64,000 bases of DNA from Acidovorax sp. Leaf160 (GCF_001424265.1 NZ_LMOV01000002.1:1-64000), one strand, 5' to 3'. Positions 1-10,806 are shown, counted from the stretch's first letter. Notes: a model not told the origin generated them from the letters alone. Made by a program: numbers and translations.

Positions 1-92
1 CCGAAGTGCTCGGTGGACTGCATTTCCTGGTTTTCGCAGTGCTCATGTTGCCCGCTGCCGTACGGGTGCTGACTTCGGCGGGAAGTTCATAA
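1..92 (+). CDS. 3' end of an unidentified gene (partial)
   Basis: One open frame enters from the left edge of the window (reading frame 3) and ends at a TAA at 90-92. The visible 29 residues are hydrophobic in the middle (HFLVFAVLMLPAAVRVL), so this could be the tail of a membrane protein, or the tail of a transposase if the junction to its right is an insertion-sequence end. The other two plus frames also stay open for part of this stretch, so coding is not proven. It converges on the truncated rraA-like gene that ends 6 nt away. I do not recognise the family. Confidence 0.35.
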   Translation, partial: EVLGGLHFLVFAVLMLPAAVRVLTSAGSS

Positions 93-98
93 CACGCT

Positions 99-407
99 CT
101 AGAGCAGGATGAGTTCGCCCACCAGGGCATTGGTGGTGTCAGCTCCGCCGTCCACCACCAGCACGTGGCCGGGGCGCATCAACGTCAGCGCCTTGTAGAT
201 CAGCAGGTTGTCTCCGGGGCGCACCTTCACCGTGAGTGCCGTGCCGACGAGCCTGGTGCGGGTGTGAATGCGCCGCAGGTTGCACAGGCCCGACAGGCGC
301 TGGAGGTTGTCGCTCAGATGCGAGACGGCGATCTCGCGGAACGACTCGGCCAGCGGGTGCGGGTCGGGAGTGGGCAGGACGGTGTAGGGGCTGGGGTTTG
401 CGCTCAT
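99..407 (-). pseudogene. RraA-like protein, 3'-truncated (about half length)
   Basis: The 102 residues match the N-terminal half of the RraA / 4-hydroxy-4-methyl-2-oxoglutarate aldolase superfamily. They include the segments LVGTALTVKVRPGDNL, GHVLVVDGGADTTNA and VGELIL that normally lead into the second half with the active-site GxxxDG region. Family members are usually about 210-240 residues. Here the frame ends at a TAG straight after GELILL, so the second half of the fold is missing. The start ATG (405-407) is intact and the gene is divergent from the LysR gene. The truncation coincides with a change of context at about 93-101 and looks like a rearrangement or IS insertion, not a simple stop mutation. 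A functional enzyme is unlikely. Confidence 0.7.
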
Positions 408-470
408 CGGTTGACTTCAATGCCATGTAACGAGCGCCCATTCTTCGATGTCCGGCAGTTTAAAAAAAGC

Positions 471-509
471 GATATTTATCGATATTTTTCAATATCAGAA
501 CTTGATATA
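471..509. promoter_or_regulatory. AT-rich palindrome cluster in the rraA/LysR divergent promoter
   Basis: In an otherwise GC-rich region this stretch is nearly all A/T and holds two inverted repeats that share bases. GATATT at 481-486 pairs with AATATC at 491-496 across 4 nt, and ATATCA at 492-497 pairs with TGATAT at 503-508 across 5 nt. A further GATAT lies at 471-475. Position and symmetry suit a LysR-type operator that controls both divergent genes. That role is inference. Confidence 0.5.
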
Positions 510-536
510 TTGGCCGGGTAAATACCCCCTCCATCC

Positions 537-1466
537 ATGTTTTCCTTCAAGCAACTCGAAGCGGTCTACTGGATCGACCGGGCCGGCAGTTTCGCTGGCG
601 CCGCACTGCGGCTCAACACGTCCCAGGCGGCCATCTCCAAGCGCGTTCAGGAACTGGAGTCGGTGCTTTCCGCCGACATCTTCGATCGCAGCCAGCGCCA
701 GGCCCGCCTGACCGAGAAAGGCGAGGAAGTGCTGCAGGCCGCCGTGCGGCTGCTGGAACAGCGCGATCAGGCGCTGGAAGCTCTGACCCGTCCCGAGGCG
801 ATGACCCGGCGCCTGCGCATCGGCGTCACCGAACTGACCGCCATGACCTGGCTGCCGCTGCTGCTGCAGCGCGTGCGCGCCGAATACCCGCGCGTCGCCA
901 TCCTGCCCGACGTGGATTCCGGCCTCAATCTGCGCGACAAATTGCTGGCCGATGAGATCGACGTGGCCATCGCTCCACAGGCCCTGGACGAACCCCGGTT
1001 CTCCACGCTGTCGCTGGGCCAGGTTCCGTTCGCCTGGATGTGCCAGGCCGGGGCGCTGCCTGCCGACCGGAAAGTGGCCGCCCACGAACTCGCCGGGCAG
1101 ACCATCCTGGTACAGGGGCCGAAGTCGGTGCTGGGCACCTTGGTGGAGCGCTGGCTGCGCAGCCAGCAGGTGCACCGCGCGCAGTCCATCTCCACCGACA
1201 GCGTGCTGCCGCTGATCGGCCTGACCGTGGCCGGCATGGGCGTCAGCTACCTGCCGCGCGACTGTCTGGCGACCTGGATCGACAGCGGTGCGCTGCAGGT
1301 CTTCCACACGTCTCTGCCGGCGCCCGAGGTGCACTACGCCGTCTCGTGGCGGGCAGAGCGCCGCAGCGTGCTGGTGTCGTCGGTGACCCAGATCGCCAGG
1401 GAGTGCTGCGACTTTTCCAACTTGTTCCAGCGGTCGGCGCAGGAGCCTGCCGCGGGGCGCGCCTGA
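537..1466 (+). CDS. LysR-family transcriptional regulator
   Basis: A 309-residue protein of usual LysR length. Residues 1-62 form the winged helix-turn-helix (KQLEAVYWIDRAGSFAGAA, then SQAAISKRVQELE). Residues of about 90-295 form the effector-binding domain (LRIGVTELTAMTWLP, then GVSYLP). It is transcribed away from the truncated rraA-like gene, with a palindrome-rich AT stretch between them, and lies upstream of the beta-oxidation type genes in the same direction. Typical LysR behaviour would be autoregulation and control of a divergent or adjacent gene; the effector cannot be read from sequence. No clear Shine-Dalgarno sequence precedes the ATG, which was chosen because the HTH begins only a few residues later. 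Confidence 0.9.
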   Translation: MFSFKQLEAVYWIDRAGSFAGAALRLNTSQAAISKRVQELESVLSADIFDRSQRQARLTEKGEEVLQAAVRLLEQRDQALEALTRPEAMTRRLRIGVTELTAMTWLPLLLQRVRAEYPRVAILPDVDSGLNLRDKLLADEIDVAIAPQALDEPRFSTLSLGQVPFAWMCQAGALPADRKVAAHELAGQTILVQGPKSVLGTLVERWLRSQQVHRAQSISTDSVLPLIGLTVAGMGVSYLPRDCLATWIDSGALQVFHTSLPAPEVHYAVSWRAERRSVLVSSVTQIARECCDFSNLFQRSAQEPAAGRA

Positions 1467-1617
1467 GAGCCGATACCCGCTTTGTCCGGTCTGGGACAGA
1501 AGTGTCTTGGACGTGCCTTCCACCGCCCCTAGAATGGAAAAGCACGATCGTTCGATTCGTCGCCCAGCGCGGCGTCCCGTTGTTTCCCATCCTTTCACTT
1601 CTGAGGAACCCCAGAGC

Positions 1618-3717
<2,100 letters not shown>

Positions 3718-3764
3718 GCACGGCGCCTTCGCCGCTCCCGCTGACCGAACAAGGAATCTTGCAC

Positions 3765-4940
3765 ATGACCTCCGCAGTGATCGTCTCCACCGCCCGCACC
3801 CCGCTCGCCAAGAGCTGGAAGGGCTCGTTCAACATGACCCACGGCGCCACGCTGGGCGGCCACGCCGTGCAGCACGCCGTGCAGCGCGCCGGCATCGACG
3901 GCGCGCACGTCGATGACGTCATCATGGGCTGCGCCACGCCCGAAGGCGCGACCGGCAGCAACATCGCCCGCCAGATCGCGCTCAAGGCCGGCCTGCCCGT
4001 CACCACCTCGGGCATGACCATCAACCGCTTCTGCTCCTCGGGCCTGCAGACCATCGCCACCGCCGCCCAGCGCATCATCGCGGGCGAGGGCGACGTGTAC
4101 GTGGCCGGCGGCGTGGAAAGCATCTCCTGCGTGCAGCAGGAAATGAATCTGCACATGATCCGCGACCTGGCGCTGGAAAAGCAGAAGCCCGAGATCTACT
4201 GGAACATGCTGCAGACGGCAGAGCAGGTCGCCAAGCGCTACGGCATCGGCCGCGAGGCGATGGACGAATACGGCGCCGCCAGCCAGCAGAAGGCCTGCGC
4301 CGCGCAGGCCGCCGGCCTGTTCGACGCCGAGATCGCGCCCATCACCGTCACGGCCGGCATCGCCGACAAGACGATGGGCCTGATCACGAAGCAGGTCACC
4401 GTCTCCAAGGACGAAGGCACGCGCGAAGGCACGACGGTCGAGGCCATCCGCGGCCTGCGCTCGGCGCTGCCGGGCGGCCTGGTGTCTGCCGGCAACGCCA
4501 GCCAGTTCAGCGACGGCGCGGGTGCCTGCGTAGTCACCAGCGAGGCCTACGCCAGCCAGCATGGACTCAAGCCCCTGGGCCGCTTCCTCGGCTTCGCGGT
4601 GGCCGGCTGCGAGCCCGACGAGATGGGCATCGGCCCCGTCTTCGCCGTGCCCAAGGTGCTGAAGAAACTCGGCCTCACGGTGCAGGACATCGACCTCTGG
4701 GAGCTGAACGAAGCCTTCGCCGTGCAGGTGCTCTACTGCCGCGACAAGCTGGGCATTCCGGCCGACCGCCTGAACGTCAACGGCGGCGCCATCGCCCTGG
4801 GCCACCCCTACGGCGTGAGCGGCCAGCGCCTGACGGGCCACGCGCTCATCGAAGGCAAGCGGCGCGGCGCCAAGCGCGTGTGCGTCACGATGTGCATCGG
4901 CGGCGGCATGGGGGCTGCGGGCATCTTCGAGGTGCTGTAA
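3765..4940 (+). CDS. Acetyl-CoA acyltransferase (thiolase)
   Basis: A 391-residue thiolase that cleaves 3-ketoacyl-CoA with CoA, or condenses acetyl-CoA in the reverse direction. The nucleophile is Cys90 ([10 protein letters not shown]). The second catalytic pair is His347 in GHPYG and Cys377 in CIGGGMG, so all active-site residues are present. A Shine-Dalgarno AAGGAA lies at 3751-3756, 8 nt before the ATG. It follows the FadB/FadJ-like gene and is ended by a strong hairpin at 5001-5036. The pair most probably acts on one fatty-acid or aromatic-degradation intermediate; the chain-length preference is not visible. Confidence 0.94.
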   Translation: MTSAVIVSTARTPLAKSWKGSFNMTHGATLGGHAVQHAVQRAGIDGAHVDDVIMGCATPEGATGSNIARQIALKAGLPVTTSGMTINRFCSSGLQTIATAAQRIIAGEGDVYVAGGVESISCVQQEMNLHMIRDLALEKQKPEIYWNMLQTAEQVAKRYGIGREAMDEYGAASQQKACAAQAAGLFDAEIAPITVTAGIADKTMGLITKQVTVSKDEGTREGTTVEAIRGLRSALPGGLVSAGNASQFSDGAGACVVTSEAYASQHGLKPLGRFLGFAVAGCEPDEMGIGPVFAVPKVLKKLGLTVQDIDLWELNEAFAVQVLYCRDKLGIPADRLNVNGGAIALGHPYGVSGQRLTGHALIEGKRRGAKRVCVTMCIGGGMGAAGIFEVL

Positions 4941-5000
4941 GTCGGGTGGCCATCCGCTGATGGCCCCGCTGTCCCGCTATCCCGCTGATCCAGCGACCCA

Positions 5001-5036
5001 GCCCCGTGCGGACGACCTGACCGCACGGGGCTTTTT
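5001..5036 (+). terminator. Rho-independent terminator after the thiolase gene
   Basis: A perfect 11-bp stem, GCCCCGTGCGG (5001-5011) with CCGCACGGGGC (5021-5031), a 9-nt loop and TTTTT at 5032-5036. It ends the beta-oxidation operon and separates it from the convergent tetR gene. Confidence 0.92.
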
Positions 5037-5129
5037 CATTGCGCCACGGTGCCTGCGCCGGACGGCGCTGCCGCGGCGGCGGGGCGCCCCAGGCCATCGG
5101 AAAGCAGCGAGGCCATCGGCGGGACCGGC

Positions 5130-5747
5130 TTACCGGCTGCGGCCGACCATCGCCAGAATGGTCGCCCGCAATTCATCCCGCGCCTGCTCTTCGTCGATGT
5201 CTCCGGCCACCGCGGCCTGCGACAGCGCATCCGCCGCACCCAGCATCGCCCACAGGCCGGCCGGCGACACACCCTTGGGGCCTGCGAAGGGCGCGAAGAT
5301 CGCCTCGCACTTTTCAATGAAGGCTTGCTGGTACTGCCGCTTCACCGCAGCCAGTTCCGGCGACCCGCCCAGGGCCGCAAGCACGTCCGGAATCTCGCGT
5401 CCCTGGGTCAGCACGCATGCGACGTAGCTGGCAGCGATGACGCCTGCTTTGTCCTCCAGCGTCGGCCGGCTGGCAGCGATGGCTGCGTCGATCACCGCCG
5501 TCTGACGGATGTCGAAGTCCTGATAGAGCGCAGCCAGCAGGCCGTTGCGCGTGCCGAAGTGGTCATAGACCACGGGCTTGGTGACGCCCGCGGCGTCGGC
5601 GAGTCGCCCCAAGGTCAGGGCATCCGTGCCTTCGTTTCCGATCAAGACCCAGGACACATCCAGCAGTTGGCGCAGCCGCTCGCCCTTGGGCAGGCGACGG
5701 CGGGGTGGATCCTGGGCGGTTTCAGGGGTTTTGTTTGCGCTTGACAT
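5130..5747 (-). CDS. TetR-family transcriptional repressor
   Basis: A 205-residue TetR protein. The HTH lies at about residues 38-72 (LTLGRLADAAGVTKPVVYDHF), followed by an all-helical ligand domain. The frame extends upstream to 5867, but that extension reads through the operator. The ATG at 5747 gives the normal short N-terminal tail before the HTH. It is divergent from a 14-helix MFS exporter, and a 27-bp palindrome lies in the shared promoter. The arrangement is the usual local repressor/efflux pump module, with the repressor probably released by a pump substrate. The C-terminal domain does not reveal the ligand. Confidence 0.9.
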   Translation of the reverse strand: MSSANKTPETAQDPPRRRLPKGERLRQLLDVSWVLIGNEGTDALTLGRLADAAGVTKPVVYDHFGTRNGLLAALYQDFDIRQTAVIDAAIAASRPTLEDKAGVIAASYVACVLTQGREIPDVLAALGGSPELAAVKRQYQQAFIEKCEAIFAPFAGPKGVSPAGLWAMLGAADALSQAAVAGDIDEEQARDELRATILAMVGRSR

Positions 5748-5760
5748 CGCTATGTACCAA

Positions 5761-5787
5761 AGGTAACTTACCGTTTGTAGGTTACCT
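5761..5787. promoter_or_regulatory. Palindromic operator between tetR and the MFS gene
   Basis: The left arm AGGTAACTTAC (5761-5771) and right arm GTAGGTTACCT (5777-5787) are inverted copies with one mismatch, around a 5-nt centre. The site begins 14 nt upstream of the tetR ATG and lies 62 nt upstream of the MFS ATG, so a bound TetR dimer could repress both. This is the obvious candidate site for the adjacent regulator. Confidence 0.8.
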
Positions 5788-5848
5788 AAAGTATATAGCG
5801 CCCATTTCCGGGACGCCATCGGAACGCGCACGCAACGAGCCCAAGACC

Positions 5849-7321
5849 ATGCCAAACCACACTCCATCGACAGCGCAACCCGCCGGCCGCAAAGCCTGGC
5901 TGGGCCTTCTCACCGTTCTTGCCCTCGTCCTGCTGGTGGCGATGGATGGTTCGGTGCTGTATCTCGCCATGCCGCGCGTCACGTCCTCGATCCGGCCTTC
6001 GGCGGAGCAGGCTCTTTGGATCCTCGATATCTATGGCTTCGTCGTGGGTTCGCTGCTGATCACCTTCGGCAACATCGGCGACCGCTATGGGCGGCTGAAA
6101 CTGATCATGGCTGGGGCCGTCATCTTCGGCCTGGGATCCCTGGGCGTGGCGTACTCGACCACGCCGGAGGCCATGATCGCATTCCGTGCGCTGATGGGTC
6201 TGGGTGGAGCCACGCTGCTTCCTTCGGGGCTGGCCATCGTCAGCGCCTTGTTTGCCGACCCGCGCCAGCGTGCGCAGGCCATCGGCATCTTCGCGGCGAC
6301 TTTTGCGGCGGGTTTCGCCATCGGACCGGTCATCGGCGGGCTGCTGCTGCAGCGCTTCGACTGGGGCGTGGTTTTCCTGATCAACGTTCCCGTGGTGCTG
6401 GCCTTTCTGCTGGCCGCACCCCTGCTGTTGCGCGAAGTACGGGCGACACGCTATGGCCGCATCGATGCGCCCAGCCTGCTCCTGTCCTTCGCCGGCATTC
6501 TGCTGCTCACGTACTCGATCAAGAGCGCAGCGGCCATGGGCTTCGGGATGCCCCAGATCGCCTTGAGCCTCTTGGGCATCCTGGCGCTGGCGATCTTCGT
6601 TCGCAGGCAGTCAAAGATCGAATTCCCGTTGCTGGACCTGGCTCTGTTCAAGGACCGCATCTTCCTGATCGCCATCCTGACCGGCCTGCTGTCACTGGTG
6701 GTCTGGTCCGCGGCGGGCTACTTGTCGGGTATCTATCTGCAATCGGTGCTGGGATTCGAGGTGTTCACCGCAGCCCTGCTGACGCTGCCTGGCGCCGTGG
6801 TGCTCACGCTCACCTGTATCGGCACCAGCCGCATCGTGGAGCGCACGGGCCGCAAGGCCGCGCTGGTCGCCACCCATTTTTTGATCAGCGCCGGCGTGTT
6901 CTTGCTGCTGTTCACGACGACAGGGGCAGGCGCCATCGCGTTTGTCGCTTCGACCGTCATTGCCGGGATGGGGTTCGGCCTGTCATTCAGCCTGGTGGCC
7001 GAAATTGCGGTGTCGGCCGTGCCGCCCGAGCGTGCGGGCGCAGCCGGCTCGATTGCAGAAACCAGTAATGAGATCGGCAATGCCCTGGGCATCACGCTGC
7101 TTGGATCCCTGGCGGCGCTGGTCTTCCGCCTGTCCGGGCCCGGTGTGGCCGGCACCTTGAACGAAACGCTGGACCACGCGGGTCTGTCCGACGCAGCAGT
7201 CATGCAGGCGAAGGAGGCTTTTATGGCGGGGCTGCACCTCGCGGTGGGCCTCGGTGGGCTTCTGACGCTGTTGGTGGGTATAGCCGCCTGGTTCTGGCTG
7301 CCGAGAAAGCTGCCGGACTAG
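5849..7321 (+). CDS. MFS multidrug efflux transporter, DHA2 (14-TM) family
   Basis: A 490-residue inner-membrane protein with about 14 hydrophobic segments. Helix 1 carries the DHA2 signature-like VLLVAMDGSVLYLAMPRV, and the loop between helices 2 and 3 has GNIGDRYGRLK. The motif-C-like GFAIGPVIGGLLLQ occurs in helix 5, as in QacA/SmvA/EmrB-type proton-driven exporters of cationic drugs or antiseptics. The longer frame from 5705 would include the tetR operator, so the ATG at 5849 is preferred, although its ribosome-binding site is weak. It is divergent from tetR and probably repressed by it. Substrates cannot be read from sequence. Confidence 0.88.
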   Translation: MPNHTPSTAQPAGRKAWLGLLTVLALVLLVAMDGSVLYLAMPRVTSSIRPSAEQALWILDIYGFVVGSLLITFGNIGDRYGRLKLIMAGAVIFGLGSLGVAYSTTPEAMIAFRALMGLGGATLLPSGLAIVSALFADPRQRAQAIGIFAATFAAGFAIGPVIGGLLLQRFDWGVVFLINVPVVLAFLLAAPLLLREVRATRYGRIDAPSLLLSFAGILLLTYSIKSAAAMGFGMPQIALSLLGILALAIFVRRQSKIEFPLLDLALFKDRIFLIAILTGLLSLVVWSAAGYLSGIYLQSVLGFEVFTAALLTLPGAVVLTLTCIGTSRIVERTGRKAALVATHFLISAGVFLLLFTTTGAGAIAFVASTVIAGMGFGLSFSLVAEIAVSAVPPERAGAAGSIAETSNEIGNALGITLLGSLAALVFRLSGPGVAGTLNETLDHAGLSDAAVMQAKEAFMAGLHLAVGLGGLLTLLVGIAAWFWLPRKLPD

Positions 7322-7491
7322 GGAGCCGGGGGCGGAATTTCGGGCTTGCTGTCGCCCGTCCGAGCGCTAGTGCGGCGGCGATGAACGGTCACTCACCCGG
7401 CCGCCGTCGGGGCCGCGTTGGTCGTCCGGGCTCTGCGGCACGTCACGCAGCGGACATGCCGCAGCCTGCGCCCGCTCCCATAATTTCCCGC

Positions 7492-9345
7492 ATGACCACC
7501 TCCCTGCGTTCCACCCTCGACTTCCTGCTCTACGACTGGCTGCAGGCCGAAGCGCTGCAGCAGCGCGAACGCTTTGCCGACCATGCACGCGAGACCTTCG
7601 ATGCCGTGCTGGACACCAGCGAGCGCATCGCCCGCGAGAAGTTCGCGTCCTTCAATCGCCTGGTCGATACCGAAGAGCCGCGCACCGAAACCCAGCCCGG
7701 CGGCACGCTGCGCGTGGTGCTGCCCGAGGCCACGCATGCCGCGCGCCGCGCCTATGCCGAATCCGGCCTGCTGAGCGCCGCGCAGGACTACGCCATTGGC
7801 GGCATGCAGCTGCCCTACACGGTGGAGGCGGCGGCCAACAGTTTCTTCGCGGCGGCGTCGGTCAGCATCGGCTCCAACCTGCTCACTTCGGGCAATGCCA
7901 ACCTGCTGATGGCGCACGGCACGCCGCTGCAAAAGCAGGTGTTCGCGCAGAACGAATTCGACGGCCGCTGGGCCGGCACCATGTGCCTGTCGGAGCCGCA
8001 GGCCGGCTCTTCGCTGTCCGACGTGGCCACGCGCGCGGTGCCCGATGGCGAAGGCTTCGAGGCCGACCCGCTCGGGCCGCGCTACCGCCTGACCGGCAAC
8101 AAGATGTGGATCAGCTCGGGCGACCACGAGATGACCGAGAACATCGTGCACCTGGTGCTGGCGAAGATTCCCGCAGCGGACGGCAAGCTGGTGCCGGGCG
8201 TGCGCGGCATCTCGCTCTTCATCGTGCCCAAGCAGCTGGTGAACGCGGAAGGCCAGCTGACCGGGGAGCGCAATGACGTCGCCCTGGCGGGCCTGAACCA
8301 CAAGCTGGGCTGGCGCGGCACCACCAACACGCTGCTGAACTTCGGCGAAGGCACCTACCCCGTGCGGGGCGGTGCCGGGGCCATCGGCTACCTCGTCGGC
8401 CAGCCGGGCGAGGGCCTGAAGTGCATGTTCCACATGATGAACGAGGCGCGCATCGGCATCGGCATGGCGGCCACCATGCTGGGGCTGGCCGGCTACTACG
8501 CCAGCCTGGACTACGCAAAGAACCGCCCCCAGGGCAGGCCCGTCGGCAAGGGCGGCAAGGACGCCGCCGCGCCCCAGGTGCGCCTGATCGAGCATGCCGA
8601 CATCAAGCGCATGCTGCTGGCGCAAAAGAGCTATGGCGAAGGCGCTTTGGCGCTCAACCTGTACTGCGCGCGGCTGGTGGACGAGCAGCACACCGGCGAT
8701 GCGGCCCAGGCCGACGAGGCGCGCCTCTTGCTGGAGGTGCTCACGCCCATCGCCAAGAGCTGGCCCAGCGAGTGGTGCCTGGAGGCCAATTCGCTCGCCA
8801 TCCAGATCCACGGCGGCTATGGCTATACGCGCGACTTCCCCGTGGAGCAGTACTGGCGCGACAACCGCCTGAACATGATCCATGAAGGCACGCATGGCAT
8901 CCAGGCCCTGGACCTGCTGGGCCGCAAGGTGCTGATGGAGGGCGGCCGGGGCCTGGCCCTGCTGGCCGCGCGCATCAACGCCACGGTGCAGCAGGCGATC
9001 CAGCAGCCCGAACTGGCGGCGCACGCCAACGCCCTGGCCGGCGCGCTGGGCGAAGTGGGCGCGGCCACCAAGGCCGCCTGGGCGACGGGCGAGCCCACCG
9101 AAGCGCTGGCCAACGCCGTGCCCTACATGCAGGCCTTCGGTCACACCGTGATGGCCTGGGTCTGGCTGGACCTGGCGCTCGCCACGCTGCGCTCTGATGC
9201 TACTACTTCGATAGCATCGAGCCAAGGCAGGTTGGGCGCTGCACGCTATTTCTTCCATTACGAGCTGCCCAAGATCGGCGCCTGGCTGAACGTGGTGAGG
9301 CAGCGGGACACCACCTGCGCAGCGCTGCCGGAAGACGCCTTCTGA
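7492..9345 (+). CDS. Acyl-CoA dehydrogenase (long form, ~617 aa)
   Basis: An FAD-dependent acyl-CoA dehydrogenase of the longer type (about 590-620 residues) with a C-terminal extension. The N-terminal helical domain is followed by the substrate/FAD beta-domain (MCLSEPQAGSSLSDVATRA, then LTGNKMWISSG) and the C-terminal domain with YGYTRDFPVEQYWRD and IHEGTHGIQA. Glu465 is in the usual catalytic-base position. The frame is open from 7381, but family homology begins at the ATG at 7492. An oddity is that residues 569-585 are encoded by a copy of the palindromic repeat family (9195-9245), so the protein carries a foreign-looking loop (SDATTSIASSQGRL) near its end. The SDR gene downstream is in the same direction. 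Confidence 0.93.
   Translation: MTTSLRSTLDFLLYDWLQAEALQQRERFADHARETFDAVLDTSERIAREKFASFNRLVDTEEPRTETQPGGTLRVVLPEATHAARRAYAESGLLSAAQDYAIGGMQLPYTVEAAANSFFAAASVSIGSNLLTSGNANLLMAHGTPLQKQVFAQNEFDGRWAGTMCLSEPQAGSSLSDVATRAVPDGEGFEADPLGPRYRLTGNKMWISSGDHEMTENIVHLVLAKIPAADGKLVPGVRGISLFIVPKQLVNAEGQLTGERNDVALAGLNHKLGWRGTTNTLLNFGEGTYPVRGGAGAIGYLVGQPGEGLKCMFHMMNEARIGIGMAATMLGLAGYYASLDYAKNRPQGRPVGKGGKDAAAPQVRLIEHADIKRMLLAQKSYGEGALALNLYCARLVDEQHTGDAAQADEARLLLEVLTPIAKSWPSEWCLEANSLAIQIHGGYGYTRDFPVEQYWRDNRLNMIHEGTHGIQALDLLGRKVLMEGGRGLALLAARINATVQQAIQQPELAAHANALAGALGEVGAATKAAWATGEPTEALANAVPYMQAFGHTVMAWVWLDLALATLRSDATTSIASSQGRLGAARYFFHYELPKIGAWLNVVRQRDTTCAALPEDAF
9195..9245 (+). repeat. GCTA-palindrome repeat, copy 1 (inside the acyl-CoA dehydrogenase gene)
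   Basis: The stem is GATGCTA (9196-9202) with TAGCATC (9212-9218), followed by a degenerate tail. It resembles the other repeat copies at 10.9, 18.3, 27.4, 43.5, 46.1 and 63.9 kb. It lies wholly within an open reading frame and keeps the frame. Confidence 0.5.
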
Positions 9346-9526
9346 CCGTGCCCCGGTAGGGCCGCTCCGGCCGGTCAACGGCGCGACACGGCGCGCGCCG
9401 GGCGGCCCCCACAATGCTGCCCAGGGCCCCGGCCGCCCCAGCCATCCAGGCCGTCCAGGCCCGCCGCTGCGGGCTGGCCACGTCCCTTCCGCCATTCCAA
9501 CGAGCCTTACCAGGAGACCTTCGACC

Positions 9527-10318
9527 ATGAGCCGCACCGTCCAGCAACTCTTCGACCTTTCGGGCAAGACCGCCCTCGTCACCGGCGGCTCGCGCGGCCT
9601 GGGCCTGCAGATGGCGCATGCGCTGGGCGAAGCCGGCGCCCGCGTGCTGATCACCTCGCGCAAGGCGGCCGACCTGGAGGAGGCCACCGCCACGCTGCAG
9701 GCCGCCGGCATCGATGCGCGCTGGGTCGCGGCCGATTGCGGCCAGGAGGCCGACATCCAGCGGCTGGCGGCTGAGACGCTGCAGCGCCTGGGCGACGTGG
9801 ACATCCTGGTCAACAACGCGGGCGCCAGCTGGGGCGCGCCGGCCGAGGACCACCCCACCGCCGCCTGGGACAAGGTGATGAACCTCAACGTGCGCGGCTA
9901 CTTCCTGCTGTCGCAGGCGATTGCCAAGCAGAGCATGATCCCGCGCAAGAGCGGCCGCATCCTGAACGTGGCGTCGGTGGCGGGCCTGGGCGGCAACCCC
10001 ATCGAGATGAAGACCATCGCCTACAACACGTCCAAGGGCGCGGTGATCAATTTCACGCGGGCGCTGGCGGCCGAGTGGGGCGTGCACGGCATCACGGTGA
10101 ACGCCATCTGCCCGGGCTTCTTCAAGACCAAGATGGCGTCGGTGCTGATCGAGACGCTGGGCGAGGAGAAGATGGCCCAGCACGCGCCGCTGCGCCGCCT
10201 GGGCGACGACGAAGACCTGAAGGGCATCGCGCTGCTCTACGCCAGCGACGCGGGCAAGCACATCACCGGCCAGTGGATGGCGGTGGACGGCGGCGTGAGC
10301 GTGGTGACGGGCGGCTGA
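9527..10318 (+). CDS. Short-chain dehydrogenase/reductase (SDR)
   Basis: A 263-residue classical SDR. The NAD(P) site is TGGSRGLG near residue 20, followed by NNAG, the catalytic Ser in NVASVAG, and Tyr166/Lys170 in YNTSK. The Arg in TSRKA after strand 2 favours NADP(H). The last residues (VDGGVSVVTGG) are typical of the fold. A good Shine-Dalgarno (AGGAG at 9512-9516) precedes the ATG. It lies between an acyl-CoA dehydrogenase and a hotdog thioesterase, so a role in acyl-CoA or fatty-acid chemistry is plausible; the substrate is unknown. The 181 nt upstream show no other gene and probably contain a promoter. Confidence 0.92.
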   Translation: MSRTVQQLFDLSGKTALVTGGSRGLGLQMAHALGEAGARVLITSRKAADLEEATATLQAAGIDARWVAADCGQEADIQRLAAETLQRLGDVDILVNNAGASWGAPAEDHPTAAWDKVMNLNVRGYFLLSQAIAKQSMIPRKSGRILNVASVAGLGGNPIEMKTIAYNTSKGAVINFTRALAAEWGVHGITVNAICPGFFKTKMASVLIETLGEEKMAQHAPLRRLGDDEDLKGIALLYASDAGKHITGQWMAVDGGVSVVTGG

Positions 10319-10374
10319 TTGCGGTACAACCGCCTGCTGTCCTCCACGCCCAACGTCCGTCCTTGCATCCATCC

Positions 10375-10806
10375 ATGTCCCCACACAACGATTCGCTGAG
10401 CTTCGGTGTCGAGATCCCGTTCGTCACCCACCTGGGTTTCACCCTGCACCACATGGAGGGCGGCGAATCCGAGCTGCGCTATGAGGCCGCCCCGGAACAT
10501 CTGAATTCGTTCGATGTGACTCACGGCGGGGCCACCATGACGCTGCTGGACGTCACCCTGGCCACCGCAGCGCGCAGCGTCACGCCCGATTTCGGCGTGG
10601 TCACCATCGAGATGAAGACCAGCTTCATGCAGCCGGCCGTGGGGCCGCTGGTGGCCAAGGGGCGCCTGCTGCACCGCACCCGGTCCATCGCGTTCGTCGA
10701 AGGCACGGTGTATGACGCCCAGGGGCGGGCCTGCAGCCATGCGACCGGCACCTTCAAGTACGTGAAGCGGGCGCCGGCCGAAGGCGCGGCCGTGTCCACG
10801 GACTGA
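10375..10806 (+). CDS. PaaI-type hotdog-fold thioesterase
   Basis: A 143-residue single hotdog domain. The helix motif HGGATMTLLDVTLATAA carries the conserved HGG and the Asp expected of the PaaI/YdiI-like acyl-CoA thioesterases. The strands VTIEMKTSFMQPAVGPL and GRLLHRTRSIAFVEGTVYD follow. It hydrolyses an acyl- or phenylacetyl-type CoA ester in the cytosol; the specific substrate is unknown. The ATG at 10375 follows the SDR stop by 56 nt. A longer frame from 10075 overlaps the SDR in a different phase and is not coding. Confidence 0.88.
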   Translation: MSPHNDSLSFGVEIPFVTHLGFTLHHMEGGESELRYEAAPEHLNSFDVTHGGATMTLLDVTLATAARSVTPDFGVVTIEMKTSFMQPAVGPLVAKGRLLHRTRSIAFVEGTVYDAQGRACSHATGTFKYVKRAPAEGAAVSTD

